A program made the position numbers and the translations under genes. DNA of 64,000 bases from Silene latifolia (Eukaryota; Streptophyta; Magnoliopsida; Caryophyllales; Caryophyllaceae): contig NC_133538.1 in assembly GCF_048544455.1 (NCBI RefSeq), positions 43,684,969 to 43,748,968 of the forward strand, given 5' to 3'. The notes beneath the pieces are model-generated. The model was not told where the DNA came from and ran no database searches. It was given only the letters and a program-made list of their open reading frames with translations. Positions 35,386 to 46,900 of this stretch are shown one piece after another; the stretch's first letter is position 1, and the number at the start of each line of letters is the position of its first letter.

Positions 35386-36387
35386 ATGCCTCCAAAGAGA
35401 TCTACACCTACACCCTCTACCATATCCCAAGAGGAGATTGACCATTTAATATCCATGAATGAGGCCTTGACTGTGGCACTGAAGGCTAAGGGGTCAGCTC
35501 AGGATCCAACAAAGATGGGTGCTAATATCGCAAGGCACAACCCGACAAAGTATGACGGATTAGGTGAACCATCATTACTAGGAGATTGGCATAGGGAGTT
35601 TGACAACCTTTTTGAGTTGTTGAGTTGTCCTGTGGAGCTGTAGGTAGATTAAGATGCTTACTATTTGAGGAGAAAAGCTAGTTTGTGGTGGAATCGTAGT
35701 AAGGAGGTCATAAGGGAAGCTTGGAGGGAGAGTGATGAATCTTTATCACTTGGAAAGGTTTCAAGGAGACTATGAGGGTTGTGTTTATACCAGAACATGT
35801 TAGAAGCAAGATGAGAGCTGAATTTGATTCTTTCAAGATGACTGATGAGATAACGGTAGAAAGCTATCACAATAGGTTTATGGAGTTGGCAAAATATGTG
35901 TATGATTTTAACTTCAATGAGGAGATTCTAGCATTTAGGTTTGAGAAGGGGTTAACAACAACTTTTAAAAAGAGGCTTGCAGCTGGCCAACCAAGTAGCA
36001 TGGATGATGTTTATCAGTGAGCCGGGCATGCGGATAGGATTATAGATATGTTAAAGAAGGAGAAGGAAGAGAATAAAGGGAAGGGGAAGAAGAGAAAAAT
36101 TGAGACGGTAAGTGAAGGAGGAGATAAGAAGCCAAATAGTGACCAATTTCGGACCTATACATCCAGTGGCTTTGGATTTGGATGGAGCTTAGGGGCTGGT
36201 CGTGGAAATGGTGATTCGGTATGGAGGGTGTGCTACTCTTGTGGCAAATATGGACACAAGGCAAGGGAATGCAGATCGACGGCGAAGTCTAGTAATGGAA
36301 AGGGAGGCTATGGCAATGGAAATCAGGATGGAGGTTACTATACTCATGTGTCAGGTAATGGGAGCAATAAAAAGTCAGAAGGTTAGA
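35386..36387 (+). pseudogene. Ty3/gypsy (chromovirus-like) gag
   Basis: From ATG 35386 the translation reads MPPKRSTPTPSTISQEEID. It passes through NPTKYDGLGEPSLLGDWHREFDN to a stop at 35641; other breaks lie near 35700-35770 and at 36018. The gag core continues in another frame (MRAEFDSFKMTDEITVESY, YHNRFMELAKYVYDF). It ends with a Lys-rich stretch and a CCHC zinc knuckle CYSCGKYGHKARECR. Gag forms the particle and the knuckle binds RNA. No protease or pol follows: the sequence changes at about 36412 into unrelated LTR-like DNA. The 34040-35385 stretch upstream is probably LTR and leader. Confidence 0.75.
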
Positions 36388-36411
36388 TCAACCAGAGAAA
36401 TTTCAATAACA

Positions 36412-37021
36412 GCTTGTAGATACCTTATTTCTACACGTCCCGCCAACCACCCAGTGATGATTGGGCTGCATTTTTGATACACGAAATGATTTATGACAGT
36501 CCGTAAGTTCATCGTCAAGTGATAGCTCAAACACTTGAGTCAACCCCTGGGCCGTCATCTACGCACCGATACGGTCGTTTTGACAGTAATTAGAATTCAT
36601 TTGGAGTCCGGGTCAAAAATCGCTTCATTTTCTAAAAACCGTTTAAATGCCGAGTCGGAATATTCCGGAGTGTTCTAAAATTCTCTGGATATTTATTCCT
36701 AATTAAAATTAATATTTTAAGTAAATATCTACCGTAATATTGTGTTTTATGGAATAAGGAAGTATAGATCTACCAAAATTCCATAATAAAACGCGGAAAT
36801 CTTTCTTGTTGAGGAGGAAACCTCTGGGGAAATGACGCAGCAGGTGCTGCGCCTCTTCCAAGGGTCGCAGTAGTTGCTGCGCCTCTTCTCCAGCCCTCTT
36901 TTCGCACTTTTCAGAATATTTTCGTGATTTGTTTCCGTATACATGTCATTCCTAAACTCTTTCGTATGTTTAGTATAAATAGAGGCCTTCGGCCTCCATA
37001 TTTGGCACGCAAGTGTTCCGC

Positions 37022-37060
<39 letters not shown>

Positions 37061-38569
37061 ATTCGTGACTACGCTATTGCCTTTCTACGCCTATGTGCTT
37101 GATCAATCGACCACGTAAGCTCAGATCATTCTGAGTCCCAGTCACGTTGCATAGACCGACCAATTTGACCAACTCCACCTTTAATCAATCTAGTCAATCT
37201 ACTAAATCCTCTAACGAGAGCACTTTCTACGCATATTCGAGTCGAGCAATCACTAAAACGATAATTTTAGTCAATCTCGTATCTTCAAACATGTAAGTCT
37301 GAAGGTGTAAATCCGATTTTATTATTGTACTTTTATTTTGTGTCAATTAATGTAAATCTATATCAAAAGCACGTTCGAAAACCGATTTAAAATCCATCTT
37401 TTAAAACCGTTTTTACGAAACAGCAGAGGTCAGACGTCGAGAAGAAACGCAGCAGCAGCTGCGCCTCTTCGAAGGATCGCAGCCTTGCTGCGCCTCTTCC
37501 AGAGGTTGCTTGCTGCTCCTGCTCTTCTTCTTCTTTCTCGACTTCCTGTAAATTTCTTCTTTTCTTATTCTTTCCTTTTCTTTCGTTCTTTTTGTTATTT
37601 CCATACATAAATTATATTTCAACAATTCCCTTTTAATTACAATGCTTAATTCGTCCTTAATCCCGAGTAATTCAATACTTGCGGGTTTTCGCCGTTTGAG
37701 TTCAAATCGATTCGCCGGGGTTTCGACTTATTCATGTCGAGATTCTGGAGTCCCAATTTGATACATAAGTTTTCTTCCGAATCTTATTTGTCCAGTTTCG
37801 TCTTAGTCTAATCCCAAAAACTTGCCTTTTTGTATTTCCGACACGAGTTAATCGTAATCATGTAAACCGCTGTAATTTCTCGTTTTAATTCGTTTTATGA
37901 CTTGCCCAGATACATATAATCAGTTAAAACACTTCAATTTGAGTCTAAATATCAATAATACGTCTTTAAATCTACCAACGAACAATAACAGTGTTGCGGT
38001 TATGACTTCACAGCCAGAACCCAACTCTAGAACAGACGCATGAAGTGTTGCGCCTCTTCAAGAGGACGCAGCAGATGTTGCGCCTGTTCTGGGTTGGTTT
38101 CTGCCCCTGAACTCTTTCTCGCTTTGACGTAGATCCTAACTACGGTTTAAATCAACGATTATTCGTATGATCACTCTAATCTGACGTATTTTCGTATTTT
38201 AATTCCAATTTTATTTTTCTTTTATTTTCTTCTTCGAAATCTCGTCTTTGAGCGTGCTTTTGACATAGATCAAATATAGCTTGTAATTTTTGTAATTTTA
38301 ATTATTGTAATTCATTTGTCGTAATTATTATTATGTATGATTTAATTGTATGACATTCACATGTATTGAATCTAATATCTACTTCGACCAAATTGTTTGC
38401 TAAATATGTGTTAACCGACATAGTCTAATTTCACATGCTAGGATTAATCCATGATTGTTGCATTGCATGCATTACATTGATGACATATCAAATATGAAGA
38501 ATTTTCCTAATCATTAGTAGAGGCCGTTATCGAGGCGGGCGGGATTAGGTGTTCGAATTTGTAACACCC
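36412..38569 (+). mobile_element. LTR-like noncoding block, unclassified retroelement
   Basis: It starts TGTAGATACCTTATTTCTACA, includes a (CT)n tract at 37026-37058, and ends near GGCGGGCGGGATTAGGTGTTCG. It has no coding capacity. Length and composition suggest a long LTR of a Ty3/gypsy element, but the partner LTR and target duplication were not found. Three pairs of a GCTGCGCCTCTTC motif lie inside. Confidence 0.4.
36834..38092. repeat. Three pairs of GCAGC...GCTGCGCCTCTTC boxes
   Basis: Box starts (gctgcgcctcttc) are at 36846 and 36876, 37458 and 37487, and 38047 and 38077 (gttgcgcctcttc and gttgcgcctgttc in the last pair). Each pair is spaced 29 or 30 bp. Each box is preceded by CGCAGCAG-like sequence, giving an imperfect palindrome. 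Pairs recur about every 600 bp. Confidence 0.7.
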
Positions 38570-39008
38570 CTATACACCAAGTGCCTTACCAGGACCACCT
38601 AATGCACGAGAATGCTACCATCACAGTTGCCCGAGACAAATATATCAAAAGGACCATAAAAGAACGTACTTTATTAAATATATTTAAAGCGATACAAGTC
38701 CAAACCAAAACTGTCAAAAGGAACTACAACTGTTTCAAAAAGCTAAATCAAATAAAGTAAATAAATGTTCAAGACAAAGCGGATGACTTCTAGACATCTC
38801 GTGGTGACTCAACCCAGCTATCCCATGCGCGTCCATCTCATACCTGCTCAATAACTGCTCAGCATCCCTGAATGGATCACCACAGTTTTCAAAACAATTA
38901 ATCGAGATCAGTTACTGATTACACAAATACAATATACAAGATATACATTCATATAACCCAAACTTCATCACAACTCCACACACCTGACTATACACTAAAG
39001 TGTGTAGT
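38570..39008 (+). mobile_element. Chromovirus-type LTR fragment
   Basis: It begins TGTAACACCCCTATACACCAAGTGCCTTACCAGG, a typical plant chromovirus LTR start, and is cut at 39008 by insertion of the Athila-like element. Confidence 0.55.
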
Positions 39009-40411
39009 TGATGCGTGCATTTTATATATGGTTTTTACCCTATATTTACACGCATTTCTATGTTATTTATGTAGTATCTAGCTACAAATGTCCCCGAATA
39101 GTCTACTTTGGTTTGTCTTGTATTAATTGCAGGAATGAGCCGGAGAGGAGCATAATCGAGCCTAAACCTGTCCCGTGTGCGTGCATTTTGAAGATAGAAG
39201 AATCGGGGCCCGAAAATTGTCACTTAGGGATGCGTGAAGTGGTTTTGGAAGATGTTTTGAGTTCATCCACGCTAATACAGTGCTACTATGCTCGATCGAT
39301 TAAGTTGGCTGTTGACTCTGGTCGATCGAGTAAATTTTGTTGCTGGAAGCCCTCGATCGAGTCTTTGCTCTTCTCGATCGAGAAGGGTATTTGATGTATT
39401 CCTCGATCGAGTAATTATTGTCCTCGATCGAGATGTTTGACCCTTTTTTTTCTCGATCGAGTGGTTTGATTCTACTCGATCGAGAGGTTTTGTCTATTAT
39501 GCATTCTTTTAGATTTGCTTTTCAGATATTTTATTTTGTATCTTAGAAAAAATAAGGAGAAAGAGAATGACGGTTGATCTATCTCTTCTCTTGGCACTTT
39601 TACTCCTTAGACCTAAAAACTCTATTGCTTGGAATTCCTTTGTATTTGGTATTTTCGATCTTTAATTTGTTCATTAATTATTGCAATTATTGTTTTTGTT
39701 TTCATCTCTCTTCTTTATTGCTCTTTCTCTTGTTTCTTTAGTAATTTATTATCATATTCAATTTATTTATCTTGTTTGTCTTCATTGATTTCTCAATTTA
39801 CATTATGCATAGCTAATTTTCTTCTGCTAGGACATGAGGGGAGCCATGGTAATTAGAAAGATATGATTAGGTGATTAGGCTTGGCTAGAATTAGGTTTGT
39901 GTTGTTAATCACCGCATTTATTAGCGATTAGCTGCTTGGGTCGACGCAATTAGCTAGTTGATTTGATACGCCTTGACCTAGATCGGAATATTGGAAGGGG
40001 TGAGATCTGCAGTGAACATTAGGACATTCTAATGAGGGCAGAAGCTAAGTTAGTGATGTTTTAGGGCAAATAGCGGACCGGAAGGACCTTTTCATTACCC
40101 TACAGACCGAGTTCAAGCTGACCTTTGACCTTAGATTTGATCTCTACAAAACCATGGTGAACCGACTATCCTAGCCGTTTCTCTCTCTGGTAATTTCATT
40201 AGTATTTACTGCTTGTTCCTTTATTGTTTCTTCTTTCTTTACCTCTGTAGTTTAGAATCAAAATCCAACACCCAAGAAAAGGTTACTTAGGCAGACTTAG
40301 TTTGGCTTACATTATTCCCATCTCCCTGTGGATTCGATACCCGACTGCCTCTACTACATTTTATAGAGACTGGTTGGTTTTATTTTTGATAGGGTTGCGA
40401 CAGCCGTGTCA
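39009..40411 (+). repeat. 5' LTR of Athila-like element
   Basis: This 1403-bp unit starts TGATGCGTGCATTTTATATA and ends GTTGCGACAGCCGTGTCA, directly before the PBS. It is related to, but diverged from, the solo LTR at 19750-21081. It holds the eight-box palindrome array at 39291-39484. Confidence 0.85.
39291..39484 (+). repeat. Eight-box CTCGATCGAG palindrome array in LTR
   Basis: Boxes start at 39291, 39321, 39352, 39373, 39402, 39423, 39452 and 39475, with spacings 30, 31, 21, 29, 21, 29, 23. The core TCGATCGA is intact in all eight and six are exact CTCGATCGAG. The array starts 282 bp from the LTR 5' end. Confidence 0.92.
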
Positions 40412-40416
40412 AATTT

Positions 40417-40434
40417 TGGCGCCGTTGCCGGGGA
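40417..40434 (+). promoter_or_regulatory. tRNA-Asp primer-binding site
   Basis: TGGCGCCGTTGCCGGGGA is the exact complement of the 3' end of plant tRNA-Asp including CCA, located five bases after the LTR. Confidence 0.9.
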
Positions 40435-40600
40435 GACGGTGTTATTTTGTTTGCTTTATATTATGTTTGTCTCTAGTCTCAAGGAATTTATTCATTGAGA
40501 CTGTTCTCATATTTTTGTAGTGCTATAGTTGTTTTGCAGGTGATCCATCCTAAAAGAGCGCACTGAAACATCTGCTGTTCTCACAATTTCATTTGCTAAA

Positions 40601-41471
40601 ATGCCTAACATCGCCAGTCACTCGGAACCTACTATAGATTCTCTACCCAAAGGTTTCCTGCTTCCTACCATAGATGCTGGTACCTTTGGAATTCATCCAT
40701 CTTACATCCTGTTGGTTGAGAGGAATCTTTTCAAGGGAGTAGCTGGTGAGGATCCGTTCAAGCATATGGAGTTGTTCACCGATTACTGCTCCACCATTCC
40801 TTTAGTTGCTGGGGTCACACAAGATAGGGTCAAGGAAATTCTTTTTCCTTTTTCTTTGACTGATGACGCCCGGGATTGGTTGAGAGATTTGGATAGGGAA
40901 GCTGCTGGTGTTACTGACTGGAATTCCCTAACTTTAGCTTTTACAGAAGGTACTTTCCACCACAGCGCACTAACGCATTAAGAGGCCAAATCACTACTTC
41001 GCACAAATGGCTACTGAAGATTTGAGTGAAGCTTGGACTAGATTCAAGAAGCTAGTTTGCTCTATGCCTTATCATGGTTTCCAACGATGGTTCTTATGAA
41101 ACCAATTTTACAATGGGTTGTATGCCGATCAAAGAGCCATATTGGATGTTGCAGCTAAAGGGAGATTTTAGAAAAATATTGAAGACAATAAGGGATGGCA
41201 TCTTATTGAAGACATGGCCATTCATGTAGCTAAGTATGGGAATCCCATAGGAGGTAGGAGAGTGAACGAAAGAGATGGTGAATCCCTTGTAGCTGAGGTG
41301 GAAATTCCTAATGACGGGCGTAATAATTCGGAGATTCCGCGAATTTCGGGTGATCATGAGCAGGTCCATGCCATGATTGAGCAAGAGGTATTTTGTGGTA
41401 GATGCGGTGCGGAAGGACATGATCCAATTACTTGTATGGCAGAAGTAGAGCGAGTCCCTGCTTACCAATAA
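40601..41471 (+). pseudogene. gag of Athila-like element
   Basis: The start MPNIASHSEPTIDSLPKGF is followed by EDPFKHMELFTDYCSTIP and FPFSLTDDARDWLRDLDRE, the conserved plant gypsy gag core. The frame breaks near 40970-41095 (one or more shifts, plus a stop). It resumes as RRVNERDGESLVAEVEIP and a CCHC-like FCGRCGAEGHDPITCM near 41390-41440. The capsid/nucleocapsid protein would bind and package the element RNA. It is not intact. Confidence 0.75.
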
Positions 41472-41594
41472 TATAAGAAAGGAATTTCGTTCTCTAAACT
41501 TTATGAAGATTTAGCCACACCAAGTACGTCTAGTCCTATCAGTTCAATGCCGTAGCAAGAGGATTCTTTTTCTACAAGTGCAGAGATTGCGGAG

Positions 41595-42214
41595 TTGAAG
41601 TCTTTGGTGCTGTCTTTAGCATTTCAACTCCTGAGAAATGTAGAAGAAAATGAGAACTCCATAGAGAAGTTGAAAGATCAATTCACACAATTTGCATCCG
41701 AGCAAATGAATCACGTGCATCGATCACCTCCTTGCGACCTGATTAATGCAATTAATCTCCATAGTGGTCTTACCTATGATGGACCAATAATGCCGGAAAA
41801 TGCTGATTTATCTATTGATGGAAATCGGAAACTGTTTTGGAAGAGCAAATTGACGAAGACGCTGCTGATCTTGGTCAAAGTGCTCGATCGATTGAAATGG
41901 GTACTCGATCGAGCAATTCCCCCTCTGAAAACTCTCAATTGAGTGATAAAAGTGCTCGATCGAGCAGTGCTGAAATTGATGACCTCGATCGAGAAGCTTA
42001 TGTTCCTCGATCGAGCGGATCCCAGGAGAAAAGGTCTCGATCGAGTGATCAAAGTACTCGATCGAGCACATGCAATAGCGGAGACGCTGTTTCGAAGTCT
42101 AAACACGCTGATGGATCATCTTCCCATGCCGCAGAGAAGCCAAGTTTAAACAAAGGTAAAGGGAAAGTTGCAGACCCACTCATTGTCACCAGAATTCCTT
42201 ATCCGGACGTCTGA
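41595..42214 (+). pseudogene. gag-protease linker with palindrome array
   Basis: A coiled-coil-like start (NVEENENSIEKLKDQFTQF) and a HSGLTYDGP segment typical of the Athila linker are followed, after a shift, by a Ser/Arg-rich linker. Seven of the eight palindrome copies here encode ARSI, TRSS, ARSS, LDRE, PRSS, SRSS and TRSS. The linker ends KGKGKVADPLI before a stop at 42214. It is probably an unstructured connector. Confidence 0.65.
41883..42066 (+). repeat. Eight-box CTCGATCGAG array inside coding linker
   Basis: Boxes start at 41883, 41904, 41934 (variant CTCAATTGAG, still palindromic), 41955, 41984, 42006, 42036 and 42057, with spacings 21, 30, 21, 29, 22, 30, 21. Six are exact CTCGATCGAG. 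The box at 41984 is in a different codon phase from the others. Confidence 0.92.
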
Positions 42215-42249
42215 AAGATGCTAAGGTCGAGCGACAGTTCGGTAAGTTC

Positions 42250-42769
42250 GTGGAGGTGGTCAAGAACCTTCAGGTAACTGTTCCTTTTATCGAATTAATT
42301 ACACAGGTACCTTCTTACGCAAAATTTATGAAAGATATTTTGACGCGTAAGAGAGAGCTTAGTGAGTATGAGACCGTTGCCTTTATGGAAGAGTCTAGTA
42401 ACTTAATTCTTAATAAAGATCTGCCTAAATCGAAAGACCCAGGTAGTTTTTCTATTACCTGTGTGATAGGAAATGAAGTGATAGAAAAGGCTCTTTGTGA
42501 TTTAGGAGCCAATGTTAGTGTCATGCCTTAATCTGTTTGCAAGAAACTTAATATGGGTCATCTTAAAATGACTAATATCACTCTTCAGATGGCTGATAGA
42601 TCGGTTAGACGATCCTTAGGCATCCTAGAAGACGTGTCTGTCAAGGTAGGCAAGTTCTTTATCCCAGTAGATTTTATTGTCTTAGACATAGCTGAGGATG
42701 CCTGGACCCCGATTATATTGGGGATACCATTCTTGTGTACAGCTGGGGCCATTATAGATGTCAAATAAG
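42250..42769 (+). pseudogene. Aspartic protease of Athila-like element
   Basis: The region reads FSITCVIGNEVIEKALCDLG then ANVSVMP, with DLGA in place of the usual DTG/DSG active site, as is normal for the Athila lineage. One stop (42529-42531) interrupts a frame that continues with NITLQMADRSVRRSLGILED and KVGKFFIPVDFIVLD. WTPIILGIPFL forms the second conserved strand, before a stop at 42766. The enzyme would process Gag-Pol. Confidence 0.75.
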
Positions 42770-42774
42770 GGCAT

Positions 42775-43701
42775 TTGACTCTTACGGTGGGGGATGATGC
42801 TATCACTTTCAGTTTGCCTGGTACACTTGCTAGACCAATGATAGAGGATACTTGCTATTCAGTTGATATCATTGACGAGTCTGTTTATGAGGTCTGGTCA
42901 GATTCCTTGATAAGGGATTCACTGGAAGCTTTGATGTTATTAGATGAGTGTGCAGATAACCCGGAGAACAATGACGCTGTGTTGGATCTGCTTGAAGCTG
43001 CGATAGATGAGCGTGAACTCACCAACGCTGAAGGAGAGAAGGTAAAACAGCTGGTTAACACTTCTTGCGCTATTGAGGTAAAGGTACCTAAGTGTAAGCC
43101 TCTTCCTTCTCATCTTAAATATGCATTTTTAGATGATACTGAGCAGTATCCAGTCATTGTTAGTGCTAAGCTTGATGATAAGCAGCTGACCGCTTTGTTA
43201 GCTGTTCTTAAGAAAAACAGGAAAGCGATGGGTTATTCGTTGGATGATATTCAGGGCATCACTCCTGATATTTGTATGCACAGGATTGAGCTAGAAAAAG
43301 ATCACAAGCCTTACAGACAAGGTCAGCGCAGGCTGAATCAGAAGATGCAGAATGTTATGATGGCTGAGGTAATGAAGCTACTTGATGCAGGTATTATCTA
43401 TTCTGTTGGCCATTCTAAATGGGTGAGTCCAGTGCAGGCGGTTCCTAAGAAAGGAGGAACTATTGTGGTTAAGAATGATAAAAATGAGTTGATACCTACT
43501 AGAGTTGTGACTGGTTGGCGGATGTGCATAAATTATAGATAGCTGAATGCCGCCACGAAGAAGGATCATTTCCCCCTTCCTTTTATTAACCAGATGGTAG
43601 AAAGGTTAGTCTCTCATAAGTTTTTCAGTTATTTATATGGATATTCAGGGTTCTTTCAGATCCCTATTCATCCGGGTGATCAAGAAAAGACTACTTTTAC
43701 T
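42775..43701 (+). pseudogene. Reverse transcriptase of Athila-like element, N-terminal part
   Basis: An acidic connector (43 kb) is followed by HRIELEKDHKPYRQGQRRLN, LLDAGIIYSVGHSKWVSPVQ and VPKKGG, which are RT blocks 1 and 2. A stop at 43540-43542 follows GWRMCINYR, and the frame continues LNAATKKDHFPLPFINQMVE and FFQIPIHPGDQEKTTFT. It is cut at 43701 by the hAT element and resumes in frame at 62295 with FPQGVFAYRKMPFGLSNAPA. Confidence 0.85.
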
Positions 43702-43999
43702 TAGAGCTGATCAGATGGCCCAGGCCCAACGGCGCGACCCGGCCCAGCCCGATTTTTTCTCGGGCTTGGGCCTGTGATTTGGCCCAAAAGCCCATGGCCC
43801 GGCCCAAAAAGCCCGATATGAATATAGGGCGGGATTTGGGCCAACCTCAAGGCCCGAATTTTGACCCGGCGCGACCCGAAATAATAATAATAAAAAAAAT
43901 AGCTCGAAAGTTGGAAAATATATCAGACTCACTATCTCACTCTAATGCATTGGAATATTAAAAGATAAAATCCTTACCATTTAAAAAGAGAAAACTTAC

Positions 44000-46900
44000 C
44001 TCCACTGTAGCGATGAATAGTATGGTATCAAGTGACCCTTCCACCGTTGGATCCTCCTTAAGGATCTCCTCCCTTCATTTCTCCTTAACTCACAACCACA
44101 ATCTAATCTTTTTCCTCTGCCATTCCACTCCACCGCTGATTTCTCATCCATCTCTTGTATCTCACACCGCGATCGAGATCCCTCAGCAAACCCAGGTATT
44201 TACTTCTAATACAAATTTCTATTCTTTGTTGATTATTTGAAATTTATCTCGTTCCTTTGTTGTTATAATTGATTGTTATGTTGCCAACGTGCTGTTGTGT
44301 TTGATCTACTGTGATTTCCGTCTTCATGGTTTAGTTTAGAAATTAGGATTTATGAATTAATAATTTCAGTTGCAGTGTGGTTGTTGTGCTACCCTATCTG
44401 CAAATCGCTCGCAATTTCTAGATTAGGGTTTCGATTTGGGGAGCTTTTACATTTCTGGTATTCATTTCTTCTTCTCATTTTCCTTTCCTGGAAAAATGTC
44501 TTCTCCTTTTTTAGAATTAGGGTTACTCTTTCAATTTAATTCTCGATTTGGTGAGCTTCTACATTCGGGGTATTCTTTTCTTCTTCTCATTCTCACTTCT
44601 CTGGAAAAATGTCCTCCCCCTTTAAAAATCAGGGTTTCTATGTCAATTTGAAATGCAATTTAATCCCCTTATTTTTTCTGCAAATTAAGGTTTCAATGGT
44701 TTAAGCTATTATAATGATTCTTTGTTTGATATTGGCTGTTGATGCTGGGTGAGATTCGTTATCTCATCGTTTTTTGTTTACGTTGCAGGTTAATCTTCTT
44801 TATTCTCTATCTCGTGCTTCATCCTCACATGGTGATTGCTTTCCCCATCTCAGGTATTTCGTTATACTACCATTTCTCATCAATTTTGGTTTATGTGTCC
44901 GTTTCATTTTGAGGGTTTTGCTCTATATTCACTACACTTAAGCCAAATAAACCATTCCATACAATTTCCCCTCATATTTCTTGATTTAGATTTTTGTGCT
45001 TTTTACCTTTAAAAATAGTATCTCTAATTTTAAGAACATCTAACCGTGCGTTGTTGATTGTAATGGTTGTACTCTTTATAATGGGTTTGTATGATCTTGT
45101 TTTGCATTGTATACTTGTATGTGCTGTTATTTGGATTATTGTGACCTTGTTCAGCGCCGCAGGATAATAATCGAGCTGTAAGTTAAAGGTGGGTTTCAGT
45201 CCTTGTAACTAAATTAATTACTATTACGTGATAGGTATTGATTGTCTCTGAAAATTTGTGGTTGTTGCAATGGGTATCTCTTGATGATAATAGTTTATAA
45301 TTCCAGCATTTAGGATCGGTTTTGAATTTGTATTTAGAATACTGTATGGTTTACGAGGTACGCCTAAAGGTTTATTCTGCTGAGTGATGTTTAATTTGTT
45401 TGTTTATTTGATTGTGTGCTCAGTGAATCTGGGTTATTCCTGTGAGGTGGCGGTGGCTCGACAGTTGTGGGTGAGTTCTCTTACTTAATCAGGTTATTAC
45501 TTTAATGGAGTTAGTTTGGTTTAATCGTGCGTAGTTGCTGTAGAGGCGGCTTCTAACTATTCATCTGTTGTTGTGGATGGTGAATGTGTAGCCCGCGTCT
45601 TATTTTTTTTATAGTGTGCTCGGTGTTTCTGGGTGATTCCTGCAAGACGGTTGTTGGTCAACAGTTGATGGTAAGCTCTGTTGCTTAATTAGGTTATTAC
45701 TTTAATAGGGTTAGTTTGCTTTTATTTTACATAGTTGATGCATAGGTGGATTCTACCTATTCGACTGTTATTGTGGGTGTTAGGGATGTTATCGTGGGTG
45801 TTTGCAGTAGTGTTCATGATCCCTTTCCATAATTTTGCTGTAATAGGTGCATTCTGCACCATTCTGATTTGTCCGTCTTGTTTATAATTTTTGAAATGTC
45901 ACTTTGCAATTTAGCTTGTGTTATTTCCCTAAATACAACTAAACCTCTTCCCAAACTTCAATTTCTTGATCTTGTCGATTGTTGGAGTAAAGCCTAGATA
46001 TTCTTTCCTGGTCTTATTTTTCATTCGTTTGCTGTAAATGGAAACCTACACGGATACTTATGATGGATCTGTGACAGAATCATTGGTGGTAAGACGTTAA
46101 TATGATAGCTAAACGAATAGTAACCTTTGCATTATGTCAAAAATGATAAAGGTGATTTGTTATGAGATAGATGGCTATGCCAGTGTTGGCCATCTATGTG
46201 GCAGGTATTTTGAGATCTTCGGATTGACACCATTTTTAATTTTTCCAGTGGTTTTATTTAGTTTATTTGTGTTTGGTCTATCTCTCGTACAAGAGTGAAA
46301 CTGTTACCAATATTGATGAGGAGATGGGCAGTGATGCTGACGCCGACGACTTAGATTACATGTATTACTTTTTTTTCATTGACCACCCTGGTTCCGCATT
46401 CTTAGAGGCTAGAGTTAACCCTATAAGTCTCACATTTATGACCATCTTACAAAAATTAATTAACTAATTGTGATTAGGCACTTCAATAGGCGACTATCGT
46501 CTTCTATGGTTTATAGATGCACTGAAGTTGCAGAAGTGGGTGGGCCAAAGGTAGGGACTCTATGGCCCAACTCCAACTTAGCCATACTGTTTAAACTCGG
46601 CTTGTCCTGGCCTCCTTCCTAGAGCCCGAATTGTGGTTCAACTTAGAGTTGAATTCGTGCCTATTATCTTATAATTTATACTGAGCTGCAAATATTTCAT
46701 ATTATAGAAAACTGGTGATGTCAGGTAAGCCGTAAGCGTGGTTGGTGTATGGCCATTAGATGTGGGCTGTTACATGACCTACCAGTGCACATAAGTAATG
46801 AAATTATGATTCGGACTACTGAGTTGTCAAGATGTTGGGTCCAACTTATACATCAAGATACTTTAGTATGCGCGAGAAATTAGGGTTGGGAAATGATTAT

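Noticed and set aside
39291-39484. Regularly spaced palindromes resembling a CRISPR array
   Set aside because: The repeat is only 10 bp, spacings alternate instead of being constant, the host is a plant, and there are no cas genes.
43711-43961. Pro/Ala/Trp-rich frames near the left hAT end
   Set aside because: They derive from the GGCCCA/GCCCG subterminal repeats of the hAT element.
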